A stretch of DNA of 15,418 nt from Alphaproteobacteria bacterium (GCA_011525265.1 WTHV01000009.1:1-15418), one strand, 5' to 3'. Positions 1 to 8,503 are shown, counted from the stretch's first letter. The notes: generated from the sequence alone by a model not told the origin. Program-made: numbers and translations.

Positions 1-512
1 GAACCACCCATTGCCTCAAGACCTGCCTTAGAGACCGCATAGCCACCCCAAAAGGGGCGATGACCAACTGCCGCACCAGATGTGACAAGAACAGCTCTGC
101 CAGCCTCAGAGGTGCGAAGAAGACCGTCAAAGGCTTTGATCATATGAAAAATAGACGTCAAATTCACAGTGATTGTGCGCTCAAACACATCTTCGTCACA
201 ATGGGCCATAGGTGATAATTGGCCCAGCTGTCCGGCATTGGCCACAAACCCATCAAGGCGCCCCCAGCGTGAGGCAATCGCACTTGCAAGGCGTGGTATC
301 GCAGGGAAATCTGTTTGATCAAGCTCAACAATCACAGAATTACCACCGGCGGCATGAATATGGTCATCCACCTCTTCAAGAGCGCCTGTTGTTCGCCCTG
401 TCAGAATGACTTCTGCCCCTTGTCTGCCTGCTTCAATCGCAACAGCGCGGCCAATCCCGCGGCTTGCACCTGTAACAAGGATAACTTTTCCATCAAGACG
501 CTTACTCGCCAT
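1..512 (-). CDS. SDR-family NAD(P)-dependent oxidoreductase, 3' end cut off by window
   Basis: The first 170 residues of a short-chain dehydrogenase/reductase are visible; the C-terminus lies beyond the left edge. The Rossmann glycine motif TGASRGIG is at residues 14-21, the NAG motif at 92-94 and the structural Asn at 117. The catalytic residues are Ser145, Tyr158 and Lys162 (YAVSK). The classical active site is therefore intact, so an active oxidoreductase is likely, but the substrate cannot be read from the sequence. The start is the ATG at 510-512. It lies inside the last codons of purF, an 11-nt overlap in another frame, so the two genes are probably translationally coupled. An SDR downstream of purF recurs in alphaproteobacteria, as far as I know without a settled function. 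It is probably not the acyl-chain FabG, because a canonical fabG sits in the fab cluster at 11125. Confidence 0.9.
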   Translation of the reverse strand, partial: MASKRLDGKVILVTGASRGIGRAVAIEAGRQGAEVILTGRTTGALEEVDDHIHAAGGNSVIVELDQTDFPAIPRLASAIASRWGRLDGFVANAGQLGQLSPMAHCDEDVFERTITVNLTSIFHMIKAFDGLLRTSEAGRAVLVTSGAAVGHRPFWGGYAVSKAGLEAMGG

Positions 513-1938
513 TTTTTACCCCACTTGAAAATCTATCGCCAGCTGTTTTCACAGGATAGTCACCTGAGAAACAAGCATCACACATTTGTGGACAAGAGCT
601 GTTCCGGCCTTCTGTAAAGCCCATCGCGCGATACAGACCATCATCAGACACAAATGACAGGCTATCGGCGCCAATTTCAGCCGCAATCTCATCTGCATTC
701 ATATAAGAAGCGATCAGCTTATCCTTATCAGGTGTATCAACCCCGTAATAGCATGGGCTAATCGTTGGAGGGCTTGCAATGCGCATATGAACTTGTGTTG
801 CGCCTGCCTCGCGCATCATGGAGACGATTTTACGAGATGTTGTGCCTCTGACGATAGAATCATCAATCAAAATCACAGATTTCCCCTTTACCGTCGCAAT
901 ATTGGCATTGTGTTTCATGCGCACAGATTGTGTGCGGCCAGCTTGCGTTGGCTGAATGAAAGTGCGTCCGATATAGTGGTTGCGGATAATGCCAAGATCA
1001 AACGGGATACCAGCCTCTTCTGCATAGCCAAGTGCGGCAGGAACACCAGAATCAGGCACAGGCACAACCACATCTGCCTTAATGCCACTTTCCTTGGCTA
1101 GCTCTTTGCCAATTTGTTTGCGTGTCGCATAAACGCCGCGCCCTTCGACAACAGAATCAGGGCGGGCAAAATACACATATTCAAAAACGCAAAAGCGTGA
1201 CCCTGTCTCTGAAAAAGGTCTTGAGGAGGTGATGCCCTCACCATCAATGACAACCATCTCACCAGGTTCAATATCACGCACGAATTCAGCACCAACAATA
1301 TCCAAACCACAGGTCTCTGAGGCAAGCACATAGCCATCTTCAAGCTTGCCAAGCACAAGCGGGCGAATGCCAAGAGGATCACGCACCCCGACCAGCTGAT
1401 TATCAAAAGCACATACAAGCGCGTAAGCCCCTTCAATCTGCATCAAGGCTTCGGTGAGGCGGTCAATTGGTGTTTTGCGATGCGAGCGTGCGACAAGGTG
1501 AATAATGATTTCTGTATCTGTGGTAGATTGGAAAAGTGAGCCAGCTGATACCAATGACGCACGAAGACGCGCAGCATTAATTAAATTCCCATTATGGGCT
1601 AGCGCAAATTGTCCAAAAGCTAGTTCTGTTAGAAATGGCTGGATGTTGCGATATTCCGAAAGACCTGTCGTGGAATAGCGATTGTGACCAATTGCCATAT
1701 GGCCGGCCATGGCGTCCATCTCAGCTGTATCAGCGTTAAAATTATCACCAACATGACCAAAACCGCGCAATGCATTCAAACTTGTGCCATTAAAGCTAAC
1801 CATGCCTGTGGCTTCTTGCCCGCGATGTTGCAACGCATGAAGGCCAAGTGCGGTAAGGTGGTGGGCACTATTATCAGAGGTAAAGACCCCAAAGACGGCA
1901 CATTCTTCGTTAAATTGGTCTTCATTAAAGGCAGACAT
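502..1938 (-). CDS. purF: Amidophosphoribosyltransferase (glutamine PRPP amidotransferase)
   Basis: PurF transfers ammonia from glutamine to PRPP to make 5-phosphoribosylamine, the first committed step of purine synthesis, in the cytosol. The protein has 478 residues, normal for the family. The N-terminal Ntn glutaminase domain has Cys13 in EECAVFG. It is preceded by 12 residues that would be removed as a propeptide to expose the nucleophile. HNGN is at 115-118. The C-terminal phosphoribosyltransferase domain carries the PRPP loop VILIDDSIVRGTT at about 355-367. Cys250, Cys396, Cys453 and Cys456 have the same spacing as the four [4Fe-4S] ligands of Bacillus subtilis PurF, so this is the propeptide plus Fe-S type rather than the E. 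coli type. The start ATG at 1936-1938 has no clear Shine-Dalgarno sequence. It lies 47 bp after cvpA, and its stop overlaps the SDR start. Confidence 0.97.
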   Translation of the reverse strand: MSAFNEDQFNEECAVFGVFTSDNSAHHLTALGLHALQHRGQEATGMVSFNGTSLNALRGFGHVGDNFNADTAEMDAMAGHMAIGHNRYSTTGLSEYRNIQPFLTELAFGQFALAHNGNLINAARLRASLVSAGSLFQSTTDTEIIIHLVARSHRKTPIDRLTEALMQIEGAYALVCAFDNQLVGVRDPLGIRPLVLGKLEDGYVLASETCGLDIVGAEFVRDIEPGEMVVIDGEGITSSRPFSETGSRFCVFEYVYFARPDSVVEGRGVYATRKQIGKELAKESGIKADVVVPVPDSGVPAALGYAEEAGIPFDLGIIRNHYIGRTFIQPTQAGRTQSVRMKHNANIATVKGKSVILIDDSIVRGTTSRKIVSMMREAGATQVHMRIASPPTISPCYYGVDTPDKDKLIASYMNADEIAAEIGADSLSFVSDDGLYRAMGFTEGRNSSCPQMCDACFSGDYPVKTAGDRFSSGVKNGE

Positions 1939-1985
1939 TGGCTGAGGGCACTTTCATTCGTCACTATGGGTTTAATGCGTTTTGG

Positions 1986-2630
1986 CTAATTTTGCTCATC
2001 ACTTAGCAGATTAAGCGCATCTTCTGTGAGGTTTTTTTGGTCTCCAACACTTTCAAGACCATTTTCGATAAATTTTGGACTGGTCGGCGTCAGTGCTTCA
2101 ATGTCTGCTTCGCCCAATCCTGCTTGTAATTGTTCTGATAAATCTTCTGGTAATATCGGGGTTATGATACCGCCTAGGGCGCGGATAACATTGGCTGATT
2201 GTGACTCGGTGAAAATCTTTGGCATATTCTTTTCACCACCAAGGCCGATTAAGACGCCTATATAAATCGCGGTCACCATAAAGACACCGCGCACAAATCC
2301 GAAAATCACACCAAGCCATCTATCAAGAGAGCCAAGCCCTGCCTTTTTCAGACCTGGCGAGATCAGGCTTGCAATTACAAACCACACAATAACCGTAATG
2401 ATAAAAGGAATTGTCCAGGCTATGCCAGAGACCAAATCTTCATTTGGTACAATCGATGAGATAGGCTCTTCGAGTAAAGGGCCTGTCAGGCGCGCCAATA
2501 ACACAGCCAAAGCCCAGCCAAGCAAGCCAAGAGCTTCGCGTGTCATCCCGCGTAATGTGGATAATACAGCTGAGATAGCCAAAATGACTAAAATGGCATA
2601 ATCAATAAAATTTAAACTAGAAAAATCCAT
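1986..2630 (-). CDS. cvpA: CvpA family membrane protein
   Basis: This 214-residue inner-membrane protein belongs to the CvpA (colicin V production) family. Four hydrophobic segments are visible at about residues 9-27, 32-50, 68-91 and 107-130. The family's typical LDRWLGVIFGFVRG stretch is at 102-115. The remaining 80 or so residues form a hydrophilic, acidic tail that would be outside the membrane. The molecular role of CvpA is poorly defined; it is linked to colicin V export and envelope stress in enterobacteria. Its position just upstream of purF is conserved far beyond this organism. The ATG at 2628-2630 lacks an obvious Shine-Dalgarno sequence. The 95-bp gap upstream, after radA, could hold a promoter, but I do not see a convincing one. 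Confidence 0.9.
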   Translation of the reverse strand: MDFSSLNFIDYAILVILAISAVLSTLRGMTREALGLLGWALAVLLARLTGPLLEEPISSIVPNEDLVSGIAWTIPFIITVIVWFVIASLISPGLKKAGLGSLDRWLGVIFGFVRGVFMVTAIYIGVLIGLGGEKNMPKIFTESQSANVIRALGGIITPILPEDLSEQLQAGLGEADIEALTPTSPKFIENGLESVGDQKNLTEDALNLLSDEQN

Positions 2631-2725
2631 AATAATCGTAACCGTTCTTGTGAGGCGCTAGCGCTTTTGCCGTTAAGGGGTGAGCTTAAAGGCGTGATAA
2701 GACAGGTTCATCCTTTATGCTAGGT

Positions 2726-4096
2726 CTACTCCAGACCACCTAATGTTTCAATCAATTGTGCTAAATTTTCGATATGTTGGACAGCTAACCCTTTTGGAGC
2801 GGCTGATTTTTTTCGTGGCTTTGGCATCATGGCTCTATCAAAGCCCAATTTTTGTGCTTCTTTCAAGCGTGATTCTGCCTGTGCGACCTGACGCAATTCG
2901 CCTGATAGTGCGACCTCACCAAAAAAGACACATCTCTCAGGTAGTGCCAAGCCTGTGACAGAGCTTATCAGTGCCGCCGCCACCGCCATATCAGCGGCAG
3001 GCTCACCAATCTTAAGACCGCCTGCCACATTCAAAAAGATATCCCGCCCTGATAAGGGCACACCACATCGTGCTTCAAGGACTGCGGTTAACATCGCAAG
3101 GCGCGAGCTGTCCCAGCCGACGACATTGCGCCGCGGTGAAGCAAGAGAAGAGGGCGCAACAAGCGCTTCAATTTCAACAAGCATCGGGCGTGAGCCTTCA
3201 AGGCCAGCAAAGACAGCCGCTCCTGCGACATTTTCCCTGCGATCAGCCAAAAATAGCTCAGACGGGTTTGCCACCTCAGCAAGACCAAGCTCAGTCATTT
3301 CAAAGACGCCAATCTCATCTGTTGGGCCGAAACGGTTTTTAACGCCGCGCAAAATGCGGAAATGATGGCTTCTATCACCTTCAAAATAGAGCACGCAATC
3401 AACCATATGCTCTAACACGCGCGGGCCTGCAATCGCTCCTTCTTTCGTCACATGACCGACAAAGAATACAGCTGCCCCGCATGATTTTGCCGCATGCGTT
3501 AATTCTTGTGCCGCGGCTCTGACTTGGCTGACAGTGCCGGGGGCGGAATCTAAGACAGGCAGATACATGGTTTGGATAGAATCAATTACCACCACATCAA
3601 AGCCATCACTTCCTGATAAAGATGCGGCAATATCAGCGGCATTCGTTGCCGTCGCAAGCTGAAGCGGGGCAGAAGATAGTTGCAATCTTTGCGCACGCAT
3701 CCGCACTTGTTCAGCAGATTCCTCACCAGAGAAATAGGCTGTTTTTAGGCCATTTTGGGCAAAGCGACATAACAGCTGAAGCAAGAGGGTGGATTTACCA
3801 ATCCCAGGATCGCCGCCAATTAAGATAGCAGAGCCTGGAACAACGCCGCCGCCAATCACCCTATCAAGCTCATCAATATGAGAGCGGTGACGTGTTAAAG
3901 GCGGCTGATCAGCAGGCACTTCAAGGCTTTCTAGCTTGATGCGTCTGCCAACCGCCTTTTTTCCCGGTGCAGATAGGGCAGGGGCGGTTTCTTCACTCAA
4001 GCTATTCCATTCGCCGCACGCATCGCATTTGCCTGCCCATTTTGGTGAATGCGCCCCACAGGCAGAACAGACATAACTCGTAGAAGATTTTGCCAT
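2726..4096 (-). CDS. radA: DNA repair protein RadA (Sms)
   Basis: RadA is a hexameric RecA-like ATPase that helps process recombination intermediates and drives branch migration. The 456-residue protein has all the family parts in order. A C4 zinc finger is formed by Cys10, Cys13, Cys24 and Cys27. Walker A is GGDPGIGKST at 94-103 and Walker B is VVVIDS at 168-173. The RadA-specific KNRFG motif is at 253-257. A C-terminal Lon-protease-like domain starts at about 290; in RadA it serves as a scaffold and is not proteolytic. The start ATG at 4094-4096 shares one base with the mlaF stop codon (TAATG), which indicates coupled translation. The only plausible ribosome-binding sequence is a GAGG inside the end of mlaF. 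Confidence 0.97.
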   Translation of the reverse strand: MAKSSTSYVCSACGAHSPKWAGKCDACGEWNSLSEETAPALSAPGKKAVGRRIKLESLEVPADQPPLTRHRSHIDELDRVIGGGVVPGSAILIGGDPGIGKSTLLLQLLCRFAQNGLKTAYFSGEESAEQVRMRAQRLQLSSAPLQLATATNAADIAASLSGSDGFDVVVIDSIQTMYLPVLDSAPGTVSQVRAAAQELTHAAKSCGAAVFFVGHVTKEGAIAGPRVLEHMVDCVLYFEGDRSHHFRILRGVKNRFGPTDEIGVFEMTELGLAEVANPSELFLADRRENVAGAAVFAGLEGSRPMLVEIEALVAPSSLASPRRNVVGWDSSRLAMLTAVLEARCGVPLSGRDIFLNVAGGLKIGEPAADMAVAAALISSVTGLALPERCVFFGEVALSGELRQVAQAESRLKEAQKLGFDRAMMPKPRKKSAAPKGLAVQHIENLAQLIETLGGLE

Positions 4097-4875
4097 TATG
4101 ATTGCGCCTCTTTGTTAATGGCATTTGTCAGAGGCCCTTGGGCTTTGCCATGCACAAATTGGTCAACTTCTGGAATGCCCGTATCATCCATCTCAGCCAC
4201 AGGGCCACACCAGATCACCACCCCTTGATGTATCATCGCGACCTTATCAGCGATACGCCGCACGGAGGCCATATCATGGCTGATGGTAATAGCCGTCGCG
4301 CCAAGTCGTTTTACGGAATCTTTAATCAAATTATCAATAACCCCGCCTGTAATTGGGTCAAGGCCAGAGGTTGGCTCATCAAATAACAGGATTTCAGGCT
4401 TATCAGCAATGGCACGCGCCAAGGCCACACGCTTTTGCATACCGCCTGATAATTCAGCGGGATATTGGTCAATCACATGAGCGCCAAGGCCAAGCTGTGC
4501 CACAATATCAGTGGCGATTTTGCGCGCCTCTTCTTTGGTCATTTTCACCTTTTGGCGCAAACGGAATGTGATATTTTCCCATATGGGTAAACTGTCAAAA
4601 AGCGCACCAAACTGAAAGGTCATCCCAAAGCGATGCAGCATATCCTCGCGTGCTTTGCGCGATTGTCCCACCGTATCAATCCCGTCAATCATGATCGTGC
4701 CACCATCAGGGCTGACAAGGCCAAGCAGGCATTTTAAGGTCACTGATTTACCGCAGCCAGATGTGCCGATTATGACCAAAGATTCTTGCTCTGCCACCTC
4801 TAGTGAGACGCCTTTCAAGACCGCTTTGCCAGAGAAGGACTTTTGCAAATTGTCGATTTTAATCTTGGCTGTCAT
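4096..4875 (-). CDS. mlaF: ABC transporter ATPase, MlaF type (phospholipid transport)
   Basis: This is the ATP-binding subunit of an Mla-type lipid transporter, which in Gram-negative bacteria moves phospholipids between inner and outer membrane. It has 259 residues. Walker A is GTSGCGKS at 37-44, the Q-loop Gln is 88, the signature LSGGM is at 142-146, Walker B is ILLFDEP at 162-168 and the switch His is 200. The reading frame is open further upstream to an ATG at 4920. I prefer the ATG at 4873-4875, because it lies 4 nt after the mlaE stop, has a GGGGTG-like binding sequence before it, and gives the usual family N-terminus. Pairing with mlaE supports the Mla assignment. The MCE subunit MlaD and the partners MlaB and MlaC are not in the window, so the exact substrate and partners are inferred. 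Confidence 0.9.
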   Translation of the reverse strand: MTAKIKIDNLQKSFSGKAVLKGVSLEVAEQESLVIIGTSGCGKSVTLKCLLGLVSPDGGTIMIDGIDTVGQSRKAREDMLHRFGMTFQFGALFDSLPIWENITFRLRQKVKMTKEEARKIATDIVAQLGLGAHVIDQYPAELSGGMQKRVALARAIADKPEILLFDEPTSGLDPITGGVIDNLIKDSVKRLGATAITISHDMASVRRIADKVAMIHQGVVIWCGPVAEMDDTGIPEVDQFVHGKAQGPLTNAINKEAQS

Positions 4876-4879
4876 CTGA

Positions 4880-5659
4880 TTACACCCCAAAGAACAAGGC
4901 TGTGACGATGTAATTGGCAATCAAAATAAAGATGGAAGACGAGACCACCGCATTTGTTGTCGCAAGGCCAACACCTTCTGCGCCTCTTCCAGAATGATAA
5001 CCATGATAACACCCCATCAGCGCAATCAAAAAGCCAAAGACAGCCGCTTTGATAACACCAAGCATCACATCTGATATTTCTAAGAACTGCAATGTACGAC
5101 TAAGATACAAAGAGGCGTTAAAGCCAAGGCGATATACCCCGACTATATAACCGCCAAATACCCCAATAATATCACCAATAATGACAAGAAATGGCAGACA
5201 AATTGTGCCTGCAAGCAAGCGCGGTGCCACAAGATATTGCATAGGCCTTGTTGATAATGTGTCTAGCGCGTCAATTTGATCTGTGACACGCATCGTGCCA
5301 ATTTCAGCTGCCATTGATGCCCCAATGCGCCCTGCCACCATCAAGCCAGCTAGGACAGGGCCAAGCTCTCTTGTGACCGATAAGACAACTACCGTTGCCA
5401 CCGTATCTTCAGCGGAAAACCGCGCAAATCCTGTATAGGATTGCAAGGCTAAAACCATGCCTGAAAACAGAGTCGTCAGGCCAACCACTGGTAAGGAATA
5501 ATAGCCAATATCAATGATTTGGCGTCCAATTTGGCGTCCATAATAAGGCGGCTGTAATGTCCAACGCACAGCTGAGGCTGTAAAAAATGCGATACGTCCA
5601 AAGCTGGCAAGAAATTGGAAAGCGGCTTGACCAATTTGTCTTAAAAAGCTGAGCTTCAT
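4880..5659 (-). CDS. mlaE: ABC transporter permease, MlaE family
   Basis: This is the integral-membrane permease partner of the downstream MlaF-type ATPase, predicted to sit in the inner membrane and handle phospholipids. It has 259 residues, the usual length. The family hallmark runs from about residue 95 to 150: TRELGPVLAGLMVAGRIGAS followed by AAEIGTMRVTDQIDALDTL. Hydrophobic stretches lie at about 50-73, 88-115, 145-176, 195-216 and 236-258. An amphipathic N-terminal region covers residues 1-35. The ATG at 5657-5659 has an AGAGGA ribosome-binding site about 9 nt upstream, one of the clearer sites in this run of genes. The gene is 54 bp downstream of alr and 4 nt upstream of mlaF. The specific name mlaE rests on family resemblance and pairing; MlaD is not nearby. 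Confidence 0.9.
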   Translation of the reverse strand: MKLSFLRQIGQAAFQFLASFGRIAFFTASAVRWTLQPPYYGRQIGRQIIDIGYYSLPVVGLTTLFSGMVLALQSYTGFARFSAEDTVATVVVLSVTRELGPVLAGLMVAGRIGASMAAEIGTMRVTDQIDALDTLSTRPMQYLVAPRLLAGTICLPFLVIIGDIIGVFGGYIVGVYRLGFNASLYLSRTLQFLEISDVMLGVIKAAVFGFLIALMGCYHGYHSGRGAEGVGLATTNAVVSSSIFILIANYIVTALFFGV

Positions 5660-5713
5660 GCGCTATGTCCTCTTACCATTTTGGGTCATCATCTGATTAT
5701 AGATTGTGAGCAT

Positions 5714-6832
5714 TTACGATACCGCCTTATCATAAAGCCGTAAGAGCCGCTCGCCAAGTATTGTCATAATCTCATAGCTGATTGTGCCTGTCTTTTCAGC
5801 TAAATCAGTGGCGCTGAACGTGCTATCTAAGAGAATGGCTGTTGAGAGATTATCTAATTCATCGCTTGGGATGGCTGAAATATCTGCCACGCAAGAATCC
5901 ATAGAGATACGACCAACAAGCGGACAGCTATAGCCCGCAATGCGTAACGATAGATGGTCCTTATAATGGCGCAATAAACCATCAGCATAGCCAATCCCAA
6001 GAGTCGCAAGGCGCATTGCATGAGGGGCAATAAAGCTTGCACCATAACCAACGCTGTCTCCTTTTTGAATATCGCGTATTTGCAAAATATCAGCGCTCAG
6101 CGTGAATGTGTTACGCAAGCCTGCAATTGGCTTGCCAGGTGAGAGGCCATAAAGGGCAAGGCCGGGGCGAACAGCATCGAAATGATAGGGCGCATCCATT
6201 AGAACACCGCCAGAATTGGCAAGGCTCCGTGGCCATGAGGTGTTTTCGGTTAATGCGGTAAATATCTTTAATTGCTTGCTATTTTGCGGTGAGGCAGGGT
6301 CATCTGCACTGGCAAGGTGCGACATCAGCATGATAATATCTAGCCCCTTATCCCATCCCTCATGTGCCTGAAGCGCTTGCCATGTCGTTGGCGCAAACCC
6401 AAGGCGTGCCATTGCGGTATCAATATGGATGATAACAGGCAGGGGCTTATTTGTTTGTGTGGCAATGGCTTTGGCACGTGCAAGCTGTGCCTCATCATTT
6501 AGCACAGCAATAAGCGGATAGCGGATAAAGGCCTCTTCTTGGCCTTTGGCAATGCCATCAAAGACAATGATACGGGCATCTGTGATATGTTGCGCTGCAA
6601 AGCCTTCATAAAGAGCAATCGCCTCGCTTAAACGCGCTGCATAGAAATCACGGCACCCTTCTTGATAAAGGGCAAGGCTGACAGGTATCATCCCAAGCCC
6701 ATAGGCATTCGCTTTGATCGTCGCGCCTGTGCGGCAATCAGAAGCTGATAAGCCATCTAATAGGCGCCAATTATGACGAATAGCTGCAAGGTCAACCGAA
6801 AGAGTCGCGCTATGTGTGGTGAAATCTGACAT
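5714..6832 (-). CDS. alr: Alanine racemase
   Basis: This PLP enzyme interconverts L- and D-alanine, supplying D-Ala for peptidoglycan. The 372-residue length is normal for the family. The PLP-binding lysine is Lys40 in the signature IKANAYGLG at 39-47. The second catalytic base is Tyr263 in VGYGASF, on the C-terminal beta domain. Other conserved pieces are VRPGLALYG at 221-229, GYADG at 281-285 and GRISMD at 307-312. The N-terminal part is the TIM barrel. No clear Shine-Dalgarno sequence precedes the ATG at 6830-6832. The gene lies 48 bp after dnaB and before mlaE, all in one direction, so co-transcription is likely. The dnaB-alr neighbourhood is common in proteobacteria. A catabolic DadX-type role is possible in principle, but the context favours the biosynthetic enzyme. 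Confidence 0.96.
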   Translation of the reverse strand: MSDFTTHSATLSVDLAAIRHNWRLLDGLSASDCRTGATIKANAYGLGMIPVSLALYQEGCRDFYAARLSEAIALYEGFAAQHITDARIIVFDGIAKGQEEAFIRYPLIAVLNDEAQLARAKAIATQTNKPLPVIIHIDTAMARLGFAPTTWQALQAHEGWDKGLDIIMLMSHLASADDPASPQNSKQLKIFTALTENTSWPRSLANSGGVLMDAPYHFDAVRPGLALYGLSPGKPIAGLRNTFTLSADILQIRDIQKGDSVGYGASFIAPHAMRLATLGIGYADGLLRHYKDHLSLRIAGYSCPLVGRISMDSCVADISAIPSDELDNLSTAILLDSTFSATDLAEKTGTISYEIMTILGERLLRLYDKAVS

Positions 6833-6880
6833 AAGGACAAGGCAGCCTTCAGAAAAAATACGTTACGCTATTTTACGGCC

Positions 6881-8374
6881 TTAGAAATCCTGTGGCAATT
6901 GCTCATCAAGGGCTAAATCACCAAATTTTGTAAAGCGTGCTTCAAAGGCAACATTCACAACACCAACAGGGCCATGACGTTGCTTGGCAATAATGACTTC
7001 AGCCTTTCCGTTGGTGCGCTCAAGGCGCTCGCGCCATCTATCATAGCGTTCATTGAATTTCTCGGTGGTCTCTGATTCTTTTTGCTCAGGCTCACCCTTG
7101 CTGAGATAATATTCCTCACGATACACAAACAGAACGACATCAGCATCCTGCTCAATCGAACCAGATTCGCGCAAATCAGACAGGTTAGGGCGTTTATCAT
7201 CACGCTGTTCCACCGCACGAGATAGCTGAGATAGCGCAATCACAGGCACATCAAGCTCTTTGGCAAGGTTTTTTAAGCTTCTGGAAATATTAGAGATTTC
7301 CTGCACGCGGTTTTCAGCGCGCACACCAATTTGGGCGCTGAGCAGCTGAAGGTAATCAACCACGATCAAGCCAAGTCCATGTGTACGTTTCAAGCGTCTT
7401 GCACGGCTGGCAACCTGCGAAATAGACAGGCCAGGTGTATCATCAATAAAGAATTTCGCATCTGATATGCGGGTGCTGGCATCTACAAGCTGGGCAAATT
7501 CGTTTTTCTTTAATCGCCCACGGCGAATAGCATCTGAATCCAATTCGGCGGCTTCTGCTAGAATACGTGTGCCAAGCTGTTCTGCTGACATCTCAAGAGA
7601 GAAGAAAGCCACAGGCACTGATTGTTCACCTGTGCGTGTTGTGGTGGCGGCATGGAAGGCAATATTGGTGGCAAGCGCTGTCTTGCCCATGCCAGGGCGC
7701 CCCGCAAGGATAAGCAAATCAGAGCGGTGAAGGCCGCCCATCAATTTGTTCAAATCTGTCAGCCCTGTGCTGACCCCCGATAAATGCCCATCACTATTGG
7801 CCGCTAATTGTGCCATCTCAATTGCGCCAGTTAGCACAGATTCAAAGCCGCGCAATCCCGTATCAACCGTATCGTTCTCAGCGAGGTTAAACAGGTATTG
7901 TTCAGCTTTTTCAAGCTGTTGCGTTGCTGGCTGATCCATATCAGGTCGTGCGGCTTCATGGGCAATTTGGTCTGCGATTTTAATCAACGAACGGCGCAAA
8001 TAATTTTCATAGATAATGCCGCCATAATCATTGGCCTCAGATACGGAAATCACACCATCGACTAAATCATTCAGATATTGTTCAGGGTCTTCCTCACCAA
8101 AAGACGCATCACCATCAAAAAAGGCACGCAATGTCACAGGGTTGGCAAGCTGACCTCTGCCAATAAGACGCATGGCCGCGTCATAAATTTTGCCATGTAC
8201 AGGGTCATAGAAATAATCTGCCAATAGCAAATCTGAAAATGTGTCTGTGATAGAATTATCAAGCAAAATAGCACCAAGCAGATTTTGCTCTGCTTGCAGG
8301 TTATTTGGTAATTCACGGCCTGCCGCATTGGCAAGCTGGATAACAGATGATGATTGTGCGCTCGGATTTTCCAT
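6881..8374 (-). CDS. dnaB: Replicative DNA helicase DnaB
   Basis: DnaB is the hexameric 5'-3' helicase at the chromosomal replication fork; it interacts with primase. The 497-residue protein is full length with no intein. The N-terminal primase-interacting domain spans about 24-130 and includes the typical NLQAEQNLLGAIL start. A linker helix follows, then the RecA-like motor from about 195. Walker A is GRPGMGKT at 225-232, Walker B is LIVVDYLQL at 336-344, and LSQLSR is at 381-386. ESGSIEQDADVV at 403-414 and KQRHGP at 464-469 are also family motifs. The start ATG at 8372-8374 has no visible Shine-Dalgarno sequence. The gene follows the rplI terminator, so it probably needs its own promoter in the spacer at 8375-8441, where I could not identify one convincingly. 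Confidence 0.97.
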   Translation of the reverse strand: MENPSAQSSSVIQLANAAGRELPNNLQAEQNLLGAILLDNSITDTFSDLLLADYFYDPVHGKIYDAAMRLIGRGQLANPVTLRAFFDGDASFGEEDPEQYLNDLVDGVISVSEANDYGGIIYENYLRRSLIKIADQIAHEAARPDMDQPATQQLEKAEQYLFNLAENDTVDTGLRGFESVLTGAIEMAQLAANSDGHLSGVSTGLTDLNKLMGGLHRSDLLILAGRPGMGKTALATNIAFHAATTTRTGEQSVPVAFFSLEMSAEQLGTRILAEAAELDSDAIRRGRLKKNEFAQLVDASTRISDAKFFIDDTPGLSISQVASRARRLKRTHGLGLIVVDYLQLLSAQIGVRAENRVQEISNISRSLKNLAKELDVPVIALSQLSRAVEQRDDKRPNLSDLRESGSIEQDADVVLFVYREEYYLSKGEPEQKESETTEKFNERYDRWRERLERTNGKAEVIIAKQRHGPVGVVNVAFEARFTKFGDLALDEQLPQDF

Positions 8375-8441
8375 GTATGTCAGTCTAGCTGATTATCAAA
8401 TAAAGGGTATCTGTGATTTATGGGGATAATGGGGACAAAAT

Positions 8442-8476
8442 AAAAAAAAGGCTAGCCCATAACAGGCTAGCCTTTT
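8442..8476 (-). terminator. Rho-independent terminator of the rpsF-rpsR-rplI operon
   Basis: A perfect 12-bp inverted repeat lies at 8446-8457 and 8465-8476 with a 7-nt loop. Read on the minus strand, AAAAGGCTAGCC pairs with GGCTAGCCTTTT. The transcript then runs straight into eight U residues (complement of 8442-8449), followed by more T-rich sequence. It begins 27 bp after the rplI stop and precedes dnaB. On the plus strand only four T residues follow the stem, so it is best read as a minus-strand terminator. It separates the ribosomal-protein operon from the dnaB run, though partial read-through is possible. Confidence 0.93.
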
Positions 8477-8503
8477 CAAATAATAGTGCTTTTGAAGAAA
8501 AGC

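Noticed and set aside
787..1101. A plus-strand Cys/His-rich frame opposite purF
   Set aside because: purF is unambiguous on the other strand; the Cys/His pattern is a by-product of its codons, not a zinc-finger protein.
2655..2664. Perfect palindrome GCGCTAGCGC upstream of cvpA
   Set aside because: It is short and isolated, with no T-run or promoter boxes beside it, so it is not evidence of a terminator or operator.
2723..2738. GGTCT/AGACC hairpin at the end of radA
   Set aside because: The 5-bp stem overlaps the last radA codons and has no following T-run on the minus strand, so it is not a convincing terminator.
4876..4920. An upstream ATG that would lengthen mlaF by 15 residues into mlaE
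   Set aside because: The ATG at 4873-4875 follows the mlaE stop by 4 nt and gives the normal ABC ATPase N-terminus; the extension has no family match.
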